A stretch of 64,000 nt of DNA, from assembly GCF_002156705.1 (NCBI RefSeq), contig NZ_CP019893.1, positions 682,001 to 746,000 on the forward strand, in the 5' to 3' direction. Position numbers and translations under genes: made by a program. This document shows, piece by piece, positions 9,082 to 18,165 of the stretch (within the stretch, counting starts at the first letter, position 1; every line of letters begins with the position of its first letter). The notes beneath the pieces are model-generated. The model had not been told where the DNA came from, did not search any database, and worked only from the letters and a program-made list of their open reading frames with translations. The DNA comes from Natrarchaeobaculum aegyptiacum (GTDB lineage Archaea; Halobacteriota; Halobacteria; Halobacteriales; Natrialbaceae).

Positions 9082-10794
9082 TCAGCCCTCGCGGAACTCG
9101 ACGCCCTTTCCGCCGCGGGGGTGTTCCCACGCGGTGTCGGCGACGACCGCACAGGTCCCACACTCGACGCAGGGCTGGGTATCGAGGCTCACGACGGTCT
9201 CTTCGGTGCCGTTGCGTTTGACCTCCTCCGAGCGGTAACAGCCGCCACCGAAGTCCTCGGCGCTGACCGGACAGGCGGTGACGGCCGTCCCGCTGGCCTC
9301 GATGGACTCGTCACGCAGTTCGATGTGGGGGTTCCCCACGTCCGTGTCGTAGGTGAGGTCGCCGATGCGCTCTTCGAGCGTCGGCGGTTCGACCTCGTTG
9401 TCCCAGTGGATCGCCTTCCCCTGGGTCTCGCCGATGACCGTGGGGACCGTCACGTAGCCCGTGCGCGTGTCGGGGAGCATCCCCACGAGGAACGGCGAGT
9501 TGTACGCGCGCTCGAGCAGCCCGTTGGCCATCCGGTTCCCGAACGCCAGTCGACCGACGGGTGACTCGAGGACGGTATCGACGACGCTCGTGATCGGGTC
9601 GTGTTCGGCGAGCGTCCGAGAGAGTTCGTACCGTCTTGGCCTGAGCTTCGCCATGGTGCCGGACTCCTCGAGCAACTGGACGTAGCGACGACCAGCGGCG
9701 GCGGGATCTGCGTTCCCGCGAGTGACTGCGAACGCGTCCGCGGCGAGTGCCCCTGCGGTGACGGCGTGGTTCATGCCCTTGATGATCGGGCCCTGCGCCT
9801 GCATCTGGCCGGCGGCGTCGCCGACGAGCACGAGCCGTCCCTGGTGGGGGTCGGGATGGGCGACTTTCTTCGAGTCGGGGACGAGTTTCGCGGCGTACTC
9901 GCGTTCGTCGTACTCGTTGCCGAGCCACCGGGCCATCATCGGGTGGGTGAGCAACGCGTCGAGTAACTCGTGGGGTTCGGCCTGCTCGGCGACGAGACTG
10001 TCTAAGTGGAAGACGGTCCCGATCGACAGCGAGTCCTCGTTGGTGTAGAGGAATCCGCCGCCGCGGACGTCCTCGAAGAGGTCGCCCGAGAACAGGTGAG
10101 CGACCCCTTCGTCTGGCTCGAGTCCGAATCGCTCGTTGATCCGGTCGGGGTCGACGTCGACGACGGCCTTGACACCCTGGAACCACTCGTCGGGTTCGTC
10201 CCAGTCCATCAGGCCGGCGTCGCGGGCGAGTTCGGAGTTGACGCCGTCGGCGGCGACGATCAGGTCGGCCTCGATCGGGTCGAGTTCGTCGCAGGTGACG
10301 CCGACGATTTCGCCGCGTTCACGGAGGAGACCGTTGACGCGTACGTTCGTCAGGACGCCCCCGCCGGTCTCGCTCGTCTTCTCGTGGACGCGCTTCTCGA
10401 GCCAGGCGTCCATCTCCCGGCGGAGCACGGCGTCACACCACTCGGTGTCGTGTTCGTGCAGGTCGGTGAGGTCGTAGGTCTTGACCCTGTTCCCGGCGAC
10501 GTTGTGGATCCGGTAGTCGGTGACCGGGCGCTCGGCGGCCTCCTCGCGGAAGCCGTCGAACAGATCAGAGAGCGTGTACGGTGCCGACTCCTCGGCGTAG
10601 ACGAGCCCACCCGAGACGTTCTTCGAGCCCGCTTCGGTTCCACGCTCTAACACGAGCGTCTCGATGCCGTGGTCTGCCAGTCGCGCCGCCGCGGCCGCTC
10701 CGCCGGGCCCACAGCCGACGACGACGGCTTCGTAGTGTTCTCGGTCTCCGGTCGCATCCGCACCCGCGCCCGTCACGGCGTCACCGGTGCTCAT
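9082..10794 (-). CDS. fixCX: ETF:quinone oxidoreductase-like flavoprotein with fused ferredoxin domain (FixC-FixX)
   Basis: This 570-residue protein passes electrons from the electron-transfer flavoprotein to the membrane quinone pool. The FAD-binding loop GCGPGG is at 27-32 and the second FAD motif LVLVGDAAGQ near 320. A hydrophobic quinone-side region follows. The C-terminal ferredoxin domain holds four cysteines placed as in ETF-QO (C508, C542, C545, C548; PCVECGTC), enough for one [4Fe-4S] cluster; C519 is extra. It overlaps etfA by four bases. The fusion of FixC and FixX in one chain is seen directly. Confidence 0.9.
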   Translation of the reverse strand: MSTGDAVTGAGADATGDREHYEAVVVGCGPGGAAAAARLADHGIETLVLERGTEAGSKNVSGGLVYAEESAPYTLSDLFDGFREEAAERPVTDYRIHNVAGNRVKTYDLTDLHEHDTEWCDAVLRREMDAWLEKRVHEKTSETGGGVLTNVRVNGLLRERGEIVGVTCDELDPIEADLIVAADGVNSELARDAGLMDWDEPDEWFQGVKAVVDVDPDRINERFGLEPDEGVAHLFSGDLFEDVRGGGFLYTNEDSLSIGTVFHLDSLVAEQAEPHELLDALLTHPMMARWLGNEYDEREYAAKLVPDSKKVAHPDPHQGRLVLVGDAAGQMQAQGPIIKGMNHAVTAGALAADAFAVTRGNADPAAAGRRYVQLLEESGTMAKLRPRRYELSRTLAEHDPITSVVDTVLESPVGRLAFGNRMANGLLERAYNSPFLVGMLPDTRTGYVTVPTVIGETQGKAIHWDNEVEPPTLEERIGDLTYDTDVGNPHIELRDESIEASGTAVTACPVSAEDFGGGCYRSEEVKRNGTEETVVSLDTQPCVECGTCAVVADTAWEHPRGGKGVEFREG

Positions 10795-12341
10795 TCGTCA
10801 TCACCTCCGCTGCCGTCGGCAACCATCTCGGGAGCCATCTCTCCCTCTTTGACGGCCTCGGTGAGTCGCGGCAACACCTCGAAGAGATCACCTTCGACGA
10901 AGTAGTCGCTGAAATCACGAACGGTGGCCTCGGGGTCGGTGTTGATCGCGACGATCGTCTCCGATTCGTCCATGCCCACTTTGTGCTGGACGGCCCCGGA
11001 GACTCCCGCCGCGACGTAGAGGTCAGGGGCGACGACCTGCCCCGTCTCGCCGATCTGGCGCTCCTCCCGTGAGTACCGTTCGACGTGGCCCTCGAACTCG
11101 TAGGAGGAGGTGACGATTCCCCGGGTAATTCCGAGTTCGGCGTCCTCGAAGGCGTCGACCAGCTCGAGGCCCAGTTCCATCCCCCGGGTCGGGTCGTCTG
11201 CGATTCCCCGTCCGAGACAGACGATCACCTCGTGGCCGGTGAGATCGACGCCAGCCTCGAGTCGGTCCCACTCGGTGATCTCGACGCGGAACCAGTCTTC
11301 GTCGAGTTCCATGTCGTGTTCGATCACGAGTCCCTCCCGGTCGTAGTCGGGTTCGATCGGATCGAAGCTGCCCGGGATGACCGAGGCACCCTGTGGGTGG
11401 AAGTCCCGCCCGGGGTTGTCCAGACAGAGGATCGTCGAGTACTCGAAGCCCGAGAAGTCCGGCCGCTTCATGTGCAGGACCTTCTCGAAGGTCTTCTTGA
11501 CGCCCGGTTCGCCGGTCTTGACGGGATTCGAGACCTCCTCTTCTTCGATGAACAGATCCGAACAGTCGGAGGCGAGCCCGGAGTCGAGTTCCGCCTGCAC
11601 TTTTGCCGAGAGATCCCGGCCGTTGTTCGTCGCCGGGAACAGGATGTAGCGGGGCTCGTCGTACTCGCGCCAGTCGGTGCTCTCTGCGGTTCCCTGTCCA
11701 CGGGCCATGTGCGCTGCGATCTCCGTGTACGGTTCGTGGAGGAACCGTTCCAGCCGGGGGTCGTCGTGGTAGACCGCGACGTCCGCGCCGTAGGCGATAC
11801 ACTCCGCGGCCAGCTCCTCGCAGTCGTCGCCCATCAGGAACGCGACCACGCGCTCTTCGTCGCCGTACTCCTCGGCGAAGTCGTCCATCAGTTCGCGGGC
11901 CTTCCCGAGCATCTCCTTCGAGACCTCGAGCAGCCCACCGGCCTGTGTCTCACAGAAGACCCACATGTCGCCGTAGTCGCCGTCCTCGAGCGCCCGGACG
12001 TGCTTTTTATCCCTCGTTTCCGGGTGGCCCTCGTCGCCGTCTTCGACCTGCTGGTCGATCTCCTCGCCCTCGGCGTCCTCGCCGACGTCCTCTTTCGTCT
12101 CCTCGTACTCGCCTTCGGTGTCGTCGCTGTCGGCCGTCACGCCAGCGCCGCCGTCACCGTCGGCAGACTCGATCGCACCGATCGCCTCGAGCCGGCGGTG
12201 GACCGCCTCGCGTGCGGTCGCGCGGTCCTGCCCGGCCTGCTCTGCCTCGAGGACCGCCTGCAGGACGTCTTCGTCGTCGATCGTCTCGAGTTCGTCCGCC
12301 AGTTCGTCTACCGTGTGTTCGGTTGGATCTACGTCGGTCAC
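10791..12341 (-). CDS. etfA: Electron-transfer flavoprotein alpha subunit with acidic N-terminal extension
   Basis: The FAD-carrying subunit of ETF (FixB). Residues from about 124 (GDMWVFCETQ) to the end are a normal alpha subunit. The C-terminal FAD domain is recognisable by EERQIGETGQ, then VAPDLYVAAGVSGAVQH, and AINTDPEATVRDFSDYF. The first 123 residues are additional: a helical charged part (1-57) and a very acidic linker (60-110, mostly D, E, G), making the protein about 516 residues against roughly 320 for the family. It follows etfB directly and overlaps fixCX. Confidence 0.9.
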   Translation of the reverse strand: MTDVDPTEHTVDELADELETIDDEDVLQAVLEAEQAGQDRATAREAVHRRLEAIGAIESADGDGGAGVTADSDDTEGEYEETKEDVGEDAEGEEIDQQVEDGDEGHPETRDKKHVRALEDGDYGDMWVFCETQAGGLLEVSKEMLGKARELMDDFAEEYGDEERVVAFLMGDDCEELAAECIAYGADVAVYHDDPRLERFLHEPYTEIAAHMARGQGTAESTDWREYDEPRYILFPATNNGRDLSAKVQAELDSGLASDCSDLFIEEEEVSNPVKTGEPGVKKTFEKVLHMKRPDFSGFEYSTILCLDNPGRDFHPQGASVIPGSFDPIEPDYDREGLVIEHDMELDEDWFRVEITEWDRLEAGVDLTGHEVIVCLGRGIADDPTRGMELGLELVDAFEDAELGITRGIVTSSYEFEGHVERYSREERQIGETGQVVAPDLYVAAGVSGAVQHKVGMDESETIVAINTDPEATVRDFSDYFVEGDLFEVLPRLTEAVKEGEMAPEMVADGSGGDDE

Positions 12342-12343
12342 GA

Positions 12344-13210
12344 TCAGTCACCTCCAGCGGCGTAGGGCTGTAGCTGGTCGAGGACCTCGGTCATCCCGTC
12401 TGGATCGTCGGGGTCGACCATCGTCGCGTCTCGCTCTGACGGCGCCTTCGGAATCGGATCGACCGAGGAGACGATCGTCGGCGAGCCGTCGAGGCCGATG
12501 TACTCGGGATCGAGGTTCAGGTCCTCGTGACCCCACGTCGTCAGGTGCTCCTCGTGATCGGCCGCCCGTTGCTCGGTTTCGGCGCGCAGTCGTTTGTGTG
12601 TCAGCCGGTGTGAGGCCTTTCGATAGGTCGGCTCGAACTCGGGATCGGTCACGACGAAACACGGCAACGGCGCCTCTACGGTCTCGATCTCGTCGACGTC
12701 GCCCTCGACGAGTCGTTTCGCCCGCAGTCGCCGTTCGTCGGGGTCGATCTCGAGGGCGATCACGTGGGTGACGATCGGCCAGCCCATCGCCCAGGCCGTC
12801 TGGGGGCCGGTCTGGCCGGTCTCGCCGTCCGCGGATTTGAAGCCCGCGAAGACGAGGTCGATATCGCCGACCTCCTCCATGTAAGTCTCGAGGCCCGCGC
12901 TCAGCGTGATCGAGGTCGCCCACGTGTCCGAGGCTGCGAGTTCGCGGTCGGTCAGCAGGTAGCTGTCGTCGGTGTAGACCGACTCCATCGCTTCCTGCAA
13001 GACCTCGGCGTAACTCGGCGGTCCCATACTCATGCCGCTGACGTGCCCACCGTGACGGACCCGCGTCTGCAACGCGGCCTCGAGTGCGAACCCGTCGTTC
13101 GGGTTCATCACCGTGGGCGTCTTCCCTCGTTCCAGGTGCCCGTCCTCGTCGAAAGAGACCGCCCCCTCCGAGAAGTCGGGCACGCCCTTGGTCAGGACGA
13201 TCGAACGCAT
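12344..13210 (-). CDS. etfB: Electron-transfer flavoprotein beta subunit
   Basis: The 288-residue partner of etfA (FixA), which binds the AMP or second flavin. Diagnostic parts are the N-terminal strand with MNPNDGFALEAAL (about 35-47), the loop GFKSADGETGQTGPQTAW (around 123-140) and the recognition-loop region near 190. The ATG at 13210 is preceded by a strong Shine-Dalgarno-like GGAGGGG (plus-strand 13216-13222), unlike the many leaderless genes here. It is first in the operon etfB-etfA-fixCX-unknown. Confidence 0.92.
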   Translation of the reverse strand: MRSIVLTKGVPDFSEGAVSFDEDGHLERGKTPTVMNPNDGFALEAALQTRVRHGGHVSGMSMGPPSYAEVLQEAMESVYTDDSYLLTDRELAASDTWATSITLSAGLETYMEEVGDIDLVFAGFKSADGETGQTGPQTAWAMGWPIVTHVIALEIDPDERRLRAKRLVEGDVDEIETVEAPLPCFVVTDPEFEPTYRKASHRLTHKRLRAETEQRAADHEEHLTTWGHEDLNLDPEYIGLDGSPTIVSSVDPIPKAPSERDATMVDPDDPDGMTEVLDQLQPYAAGGD

Positions 13211-13275
13211 ACGATCCCCTCCGTGGATTGCGTGTCTGTTACTACCATGCGTGCGTATCACTATCGCAACTGTCA

Positions 13276-13284
13276 CTATTAAGG
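13276..13284 (-). promoter_or_regulatory. TATA box of the etf operon
   Basis: CCTTAATAG on the minus strand would start transcription near 13253 and leave a leader of about 43 bases that contains the Shine-Dalgarno sequence. This operon therefore has a true leader. Confidence 0.5.
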
Positions 13285-13493
13285 ATAGGGGTCCCCTTCG
13301 TGGGCGGAAACTCCCGGTTACTCGGCCTCGAGACGGCCGATGACGGCCGCGCCGTCTGGCGGTCGACGGTGAGACCCGAAGATGAACGTTGTGGCCACGA
13401 CGGAAGCGCCCGGTTCGCTCGTCGTGACCGCTGGTCGATCGTCGGACCCGGGTCTCGAGGTGACCCTGAGCGCCGAATACGACTCAAAACTGG

Positions 13494-14363
13494 CTACTCG
13501 CGTTCGCGTTTGCTCGTTCCCATCGTGATCTCGCCGTCGGCGCGAATCGTGCCGTCGACCTCGGCGTCGGGACCCAGCTCGAGGTCGCCACAGGAGACGT
13601 CCCCGAGGATGCGTGCGCCGTTGGCGACCGTGACGTCACCGCGCCGGGTCGTCAGGTCGCCGTGGATGCGTGATCCCTCGCCGACTGTGACGTCGCCGCG
13701 CGCACGGAGGCTCCCGAAGACGTTCGACGCCGCGCCGACGTCGATCGACTCCGCGCGGACGTTGCCGTGGAGGCGACACTCGTCGCCGATTCGTGCCGGC
13801 GTCGACACCCGCCAGGCGTCGTCGCCGACGGTCGCGTTCCGGGGGATCACGAGCGGTTCGATCGTGGGGACCTCGTCTTGCTCGTCGACGAGTTCGGAGA
13901 TCAGCCGCTGGGCGGTGTCTTCCTCGCCGATGAGAAGCAGATGTTTGAGGTAGACAAAGAGCAGGACGACCGTCGGCATCGGATTCCGGATGACGATCCA
14001 GCCGTTGGCCTCGAATCCCTCCTCGATGTCGACGTCGTCGCCGATATCGAGGTCGCCCGCGACTTTCAACTGGCCGCCGATGTGAACCCGTTCGCCGATG
14101 TAGGCGTCCTGACCGACGAGCACGTTGTCGGCCACGTCACACCACATGTCGAGTCGACAGTCGCCGTCGGCCTCGATGTCGCCACCGAACTCGACGCGCT
14201 CGCCCGCGATCACGTTCCGACCGCGAACGCCGAACTCGACGCTCGAGCGCGCGCCGACGAGAACGTCCCCGTCGGTCTCGAGGGCGACTTCCTTCGCTTC
14301 GGTGCCGTCCGGCACGACGAGTTCGTCGAGCGGGTCCCTGCCTATGGCCACACTCGGGTGCAA
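13494..14363 (-). CDS. Two-domain bactofilin-like polymer-forming protein
   Basis: A 289-residue protein made of two right-handed beta-helix blocks with short G-D/V-rich turns (GDVLVGARSSVEFGVRG in the first, GDLTTRRGDVTVANGARILG in the second). A hydrophobic linker near residues 130-147 (PMPTVVLLFVYLKHLLL) and a helical, charged stretch to about 165 separate them. This layout resembles the bactofilin/halofilin cytoskeletal proteins involved in cell shape. The start is a TTG at 14363 placed about 26 bases after the TATA element AAATTTATTA; a GTG at 14351 is the alternative. Cytoskeletal function is inferred from fold, not shown. Confidence 0.7.
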   Translation of the reverse strand: MHPSVAIGRDPLDELVVPDGTEAKEVALETDGDVLVGARSSVEFGVRGRNVIAGERVEFGGDIEADGDCRLDMWCDVADNVLVGQDAYIGERVHIGGQLKVAGDLDIGDDVDIEEGFEANGWIVIRNPMPTVVLLFVYLKHLLLIGEEDTAQRLISELVDEQDEVPTIEPLVIPRNATVGDDAWRVSTPARIGDECRLHGNVRAESIDVGAASNVFGSLRARGDVTVGEGSRIHGDLTTRRGDVTVANGARILGDVSCGDLELGPDAEVDGTIRADGEITMGTSKRERE

Positions 14364-14478
14364 TGTGACCGGCCCGTAATAAATTTCGTCGTTGACGGCG
14401 GCCGAACCGGCCGGAATCGTCCGGTTCGTCTGACAGCTGTCAGACTCGTGCAGGGGCGATGGCCGGAACTCGACGCGA

Positions 14479-16170
14479 TCAGCGATCGACGCTCCCCAGC
14501 ACGATGTCGAGGCTGCCCAGCGAGGCGATCAGGTCGGGCACGAACTCGCCTTCGGCCATCTCGGGGAGCGCCGAGAGGTTGTGGTAACAGGGACTGCGGA
14601 TCTTGAACCGGGCGGGCGAGTTCGTCCCGTCCGAGCGGATGTAGATCCCCAGTTCGCCCTTCGCCGACTCGACGGCGCGATAGGTCTCGACGTCCGCGTC
14701 CGGCTTCAGCGTCCGCGGGACGTTGCTCTGGACCGTGCGCTCGTCCTCGGGCCAGTCCTCGAGCAGGTCGAGACACTGCTGGACGATCTTCGCCGACTCC
14801 TCGACCTCTTCCATCCGGACGAGGACGCGGGCGTGGTTGTCACAGGTGTCTCGCGTGACGACGTCCCAGTCCAAGTGCTCGTAGTAGCCGTATGGATCGT
14901 CCCGCCGGAGGTCGTAGTCGATCCCCGACCCGCGGGCAACGGGGCCCGTACAGCCGTAGCTCTTCGCGACCTCGGGTTCTAAGATGCCGGTGTCGACCGT
15001 CCGCAGGCGGAAGATCTCGTTGGTGACGATCAGGTCGTGGTACTCCGTGAGCTTCGCGGGCAACTCCGCCAAGAACGCGCGGGCCTTCTCGATGAACTCC
15101 GCGCGGGGTTCGGGCAGGTCCCAGCAGACCCCCCCGAGCCGGAAGTAGTAGAACATCATCCGCTGGCCGGTAAGGTCCTCTAAGATGTCCTGGACGACCT
15201 CCCGGTCCCGGAAGGCGTACTGGAAGATCGCGGTGAACTCGCCGTAGATGTCCAGCGCGAACGTGCCGAGTGCGAGGAAGTGCCCGAGCATCCGCCCGAG
15301 TTCGGTCGCCATCGTCCGCAACACCTGGGCATACGTGGGTACCTCGATGTCGGCGATGTCCTCGATCGCGCGGGCGACCGCCCACTCGTTGGGCAGGTTC
15401 GCCGTGTAATCCCACCGGTTCGAGTACGGGATGATCTGGTGGCGGTAGGTCCCCTGCTGGCACATCTGTTCCTCACAGCGATGGAGGTAGCCCACGTCCG
15501 GTTCCACGTCGGCGACCGTCTCCCCGTCGAGCACCGCCTTCAGGTGGAGCACACCGTGGGTCGCCGGGTGGTGCGGTCCCACGTTGAGCAGCATCGTGTC
15601 TCCTTCGTCGGTCCGACGGTCCGCCTCGAGCGGGTTGGCGTGTTCGCCGTAGCGGACGATCTGGGACTGGGTCTGGTCGTACTCGAGCGAGAGGGGGTGG
15701 CCCTGCCAGGACTCGGGCAACAGGATGCGCCGCAGGTCGGGGTGACCCTCGTACTCGATACCGACGAGGTCGTAGGCCTCCCGCTCGTGCCAGTCGGCCG
15801 TCCGGAAGACCGGCGCTGCGCTCTCGCTGACCGGGTCGTCTTTCGGGAGCTCGACGACGAGCGAGACCTCGCGGGTCCGATCGTCGAACGACGTGACGTG
15901 GAGGATCGACTCGTAGCGGTCCTCGTACTCCTGTGGGGTGATACAGGACAGGTGGTCGAACTCCGCCTCCTCCCGGAGGAGCGTCAGGACCTCGACGACG
16001 TCGTCCGGCCGGATCACGAACGCCGGCGCGTTCTCGTGGTCGTCCCGCCGGAGTGCGTAGTCAGAGAGCAGGTCCGTGAGCGCGTCGGGATCTACACCCT
16101 CGCCTTCGCCCCGCAGGTGGTCGTACTCGGGATCGACGTCCGGCCGTTCGCGCTGGGAACCCTCGCTCAT
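14479..16170 (-). CDS. nuoCD: NADH-quinone oxidoreductase fused subunits C and D
   Basis: A 563-residue fusion of two peripheral-arm subunits of complex I. The NuoC half (about 1-165) contains the signature WHEREAYDLVGIEYEGHPDL (127-146) and RRILLPE; the NuoD half starts near 195 with NVGPHHPATHG (196-206), the loop lining the quinone chamber, and ends with SLDIVLGSVDR as expected. No other nuo gene is present on either side, although nuoCD normally sits in a nuoA-N operon. The ATG at 16170 is the first that leaves an acidic halophilic N-terminus. Confidence 0.9.
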   Translation of the reverse strand: MSEGSQRERPDVDPEYDHLRGEGEGVDPDALTDLLSDYALRRDDHENAPAFVIRPDDVVEVLTLLREEAEFDHLSCITPQEYEDRYESILHVTSFDDRTREVSLVVELPKDDPVSESAAPVFRTADWHEREAYDLVGIEYEGHPDLRRILLPESWQGHPLSLEYDQTQSQIVRYGEHANPLEADRRTDEGDTMLLNVGPHHPATHGVLHLKAVLDGETVADVEPDVGYLHRCEEQMCQQGTYRHQIIPYSNRWDYTANLPNEWAVARAIEDIADIEVPTYAQVLRTMATELGRMLGHFLALGTFALDIYGEFTAIFQYAFRDREVVQDILEDLTGQRMMFYYFRLGGVCWDLPEPRAEFIEKARAFLAELPAKLTEYHDLIVTNEIFRLRTVDTGILEPEVAKSYGCTGPVARGSGIDYDLRRDDPYGYYEHLDWDVVTRDTCDNHARVLVRMEEVEESAKIVQQCLDLLEDWPEDERTVQSNVPRTLKPDADVETYRAVESAKGELGIYIRSDGTNSPARFKIRSPCYHNLSALPEMAEGEFVPDLIASLGSLDIVLGSVDR

Positions 16171-16282
16171 AGGATCGTCCTCCTCCTGGGCATGGCTCCG
16201 CGAGCCTACACCGGGACCGATGATGACGCTGGGGCCGGCGTTTGCAGCCCGGCTCTCCGTCTCGAGTCGCCCCTCGCCGGGC

Positions 16283-16540
16283 TCACCGGTCGCGCCCCGA
16301 CTCCGGGGCCGCCCACTCGGTCGGATCGCGCTCGTCGGTGACGACGAGGCCGTACTCGCCATCGAGGGCGGCGTACTCTTCGACACCGGCGGCGTCGATC
16401 AGCGCTCGTGCCTGCCGCTCGTGAACGTCCGCGGCGACCGGCGTCACCTCGATCGCCAGTTCTGAGGCCGCCGTCTCTGTGGTCTCCCGAAGCTCCAGCA
16501 GTCGATCGTTGGACAGGGTGCCGGTCGGGCGAGAAGACAT
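16283..16540 (-). CDS. Small protein of unknown function upstream of nuoCD
   Basis: An 85-residue acidic protein beginning MSSRPTGTLSNDRLLELRET. It looks like a two-helix N-terminal half followed by a short beta segment (EYGLVVTDERDPTEW). It ends about 110 bases before nuoCD on the same strand and may share its transcript. Codon use and acidity match neighbouring genes, which is the main reason to accept it. I do not recognise a family. Confidence 0.55.
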   Translation of the reverse strand: MSSRPTGTLSNDRLLELRETTETAASELAIEVTPVAADVHERQARALIDAAGVEEYAALDGEYGLVVTDERDPTEWAAPESGRDR

Positions 16541-16652
16541 GCACGGCCGTACGGCGACCCGGAGCAAAAGCCGCGGGCCGGCGAGTGACAGCGGTGCGTG
16601 ACGGCGCGGCTGCGTGCCAGCGAGCGATGCCGACTGCGGACTCGATTCAGCC

Positions 16653-17987
16653 TCAGCCCAGTTCCTGCCGGACCGTCTCCGAGAGGATCGCGGTTCGCGC
16701 GTTGTGCTCGTAGCCGTCGCGAATGCCGTTACAGACGAACGCGAACGCGAGTCCCGATTCGGGATCGGCCCAGGTCTGGCTGCTTCCCAGCCCACCGTGG
16801 CCGAACGTTCCCACGGGTGTGACGACGCCTCGACGGTCGGGTAGTGCGCCGCCGCGCTGAAAGCCGAGGCTCCACCGGTCTGCCGTACCGACGACGTCCA
16901 CCGGCGGCTCCTCGACCTGGAGGGAGGTCACCTCCGCGACCGTCTCTTCCTCGAGCAAACGGGTGCCGTCGAACTCACCGCCGTTCAGGTAGCAGGCGTA
17001 AAAGCGCGCAAGCTCTCGAGCCGGGCCGATACCGGTCCAGGCCGGGTTGAGCCCCTCCTGGACCGCCTCGCGGTTGTACGTCTCGGCGGCCTCCTCGGTC
17101 GTGTAGCCGGCGACGAGCCCCGGTTCGCCGACCCGATCGCAGGGTTCGAAGCCAGCGAGCGTGGCCACCTCGAACGCCTCGCCGTCGTCATCGACTGTTT
17201 CCTCGTCCTCCGGTCGGCCGATGTGGGTGCGATCCATCCCCAGCGGTTCGAATACCGTCTCACGCGCAAAGTCGTCGATGCGCTCGCCGGTAACCTGCCG
17301 GACGAGTTCGCCGACGATCCAGCCGAAGCTGTAGAACTGGTAGGAAATCTCCTCGCCCGGAGAGAACTGAAGTTCGGCCTCCTCGACGCCCTCGGCGAGC
17401 GCGTCGGGATCTGTCCAGTCGTCGTACGCCTGGTCGACCGGCGTCTCGGGGAGCCCCGACTGGTGTGTGAGGACGTGGCGGACCGTCACCTCGGCTTTCT
17501 CCGACCCCTCGTCGGCGAAGTCGGGCCAGTGATCGACGATCGGATCGTCGAACGCGAGGGCTCCCCTGTCGACGAGCACGTGCACGCAGGCCGCCGCGAG
17601 CGGTTTCGTGTTCGAGAAGAGGACGAATCTCGAGTCCGATTCCGTCTCGGTCCCGTCCGGAACGGCCTCGTCCGTCGGTAGCTCCCCGCCGTCGCCGTCC
17701 TCGACGTCCGTAATCCCGCCCGCGAGGTCGACGATCAGTTCGTCGTCTCGATACACTGCGAGTTGCGCCCCGTGGTGCAGTCCCTGCTCGAGCTGGTACT
17801 CGAAGAGCCGTTCGACCCGTTCGGTGCCACGTGCGATCACCGGCGGGTCGTCCTCGTCGATCTGCCCGACGATCGACCGCATAGTCTCGCTCGCCGTCGC
17901 CGCGTCGCCCGAGAGCACGGCGAGTCCACCGGCACCCAGCGCGGTGAGGACGGTCCGTCGCTCGAGCGACGTTCGATCCGATCCCAT
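16653..17987 (-). CDS. Exported serine hydrolase, beta-lactamase/class C-like
   Basis: A 444-residue penicillin-binding-protein-fold hydrolase. It begins with a Tat signal (LERRTVLTALGAGG, about 8-21) without a lipobox cysteine. The catalytic SxxK motif is S125-N-T-K128, the second motif is YxF in QFYSFGW near 218-224 in place of the classic YxN, and the third is GHGGLGSS near 398-405. Such proteins in archaea are usually esterases or peptidases rather than antibiotic-resistance enzymes, because there is no peptidoglycan. The gene is monocistronic. Confidence 0.82.
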   Translation of the reverse strand: MGSDRTSLERRTVLTALGAGGLAVLSGDAATASETMRSIVGQIDEDDPPVIARGTERVERLFEYQLEQGLHHGAQLAVYRDDELIVDLAGGITDVEDGDGGELPTDEAVPDGTETESDSRFVLFSNTKPLAAACVHVLVDRGALAFDDPIVDHWPDFADEGSEKAEVTVRHVLTHQSGLPETPVDQAYDDWTDPDALAEGVEEAELQFSPGEEISYQFYSFGWIVGELVRQVTGERIDDFARETVFEPLGMDRTHIGRPEDEETVDDDGEAFEVATLAGFEPCDRVGEPGLVAGYTTEEAAETYNREAVQEGLNPAWTGIGPARELARFYACYLNGGEFDGTRLLEEETVAEVTSLQVEEPPVDVVGTADRWSLGFQRGGALPDRRGVVTPVGTFGHGGLGSSQTWADPESGLAFAFVCNGIRDGYEHNARTAILSETVRQELG

Positions 17988-18165
17988 ACCGAACGGACCC
18001 CGTGGTGCCGGTCAAAACCGGTGCGTGCGTATTCCGGGAACGTGCGGGCAGTCGTCGGTTTCGCCGATCGGACGGAAAACGGCGAACGGCGAACAGCACG
18101 GCCGCTCGAGCGGCCGAGAAGCGGTGACAGAAAAATGGCGAGAGAGACGGCGACCGGAGTCCGGA

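Noticed and set aside
16653-17987. Antibiotic-resistance beta-lactamase
   Set aside because: The SxxK fold is shared with esterases and peptidases, and archaea lack peptidoglycan, so a resistance role is not supported.
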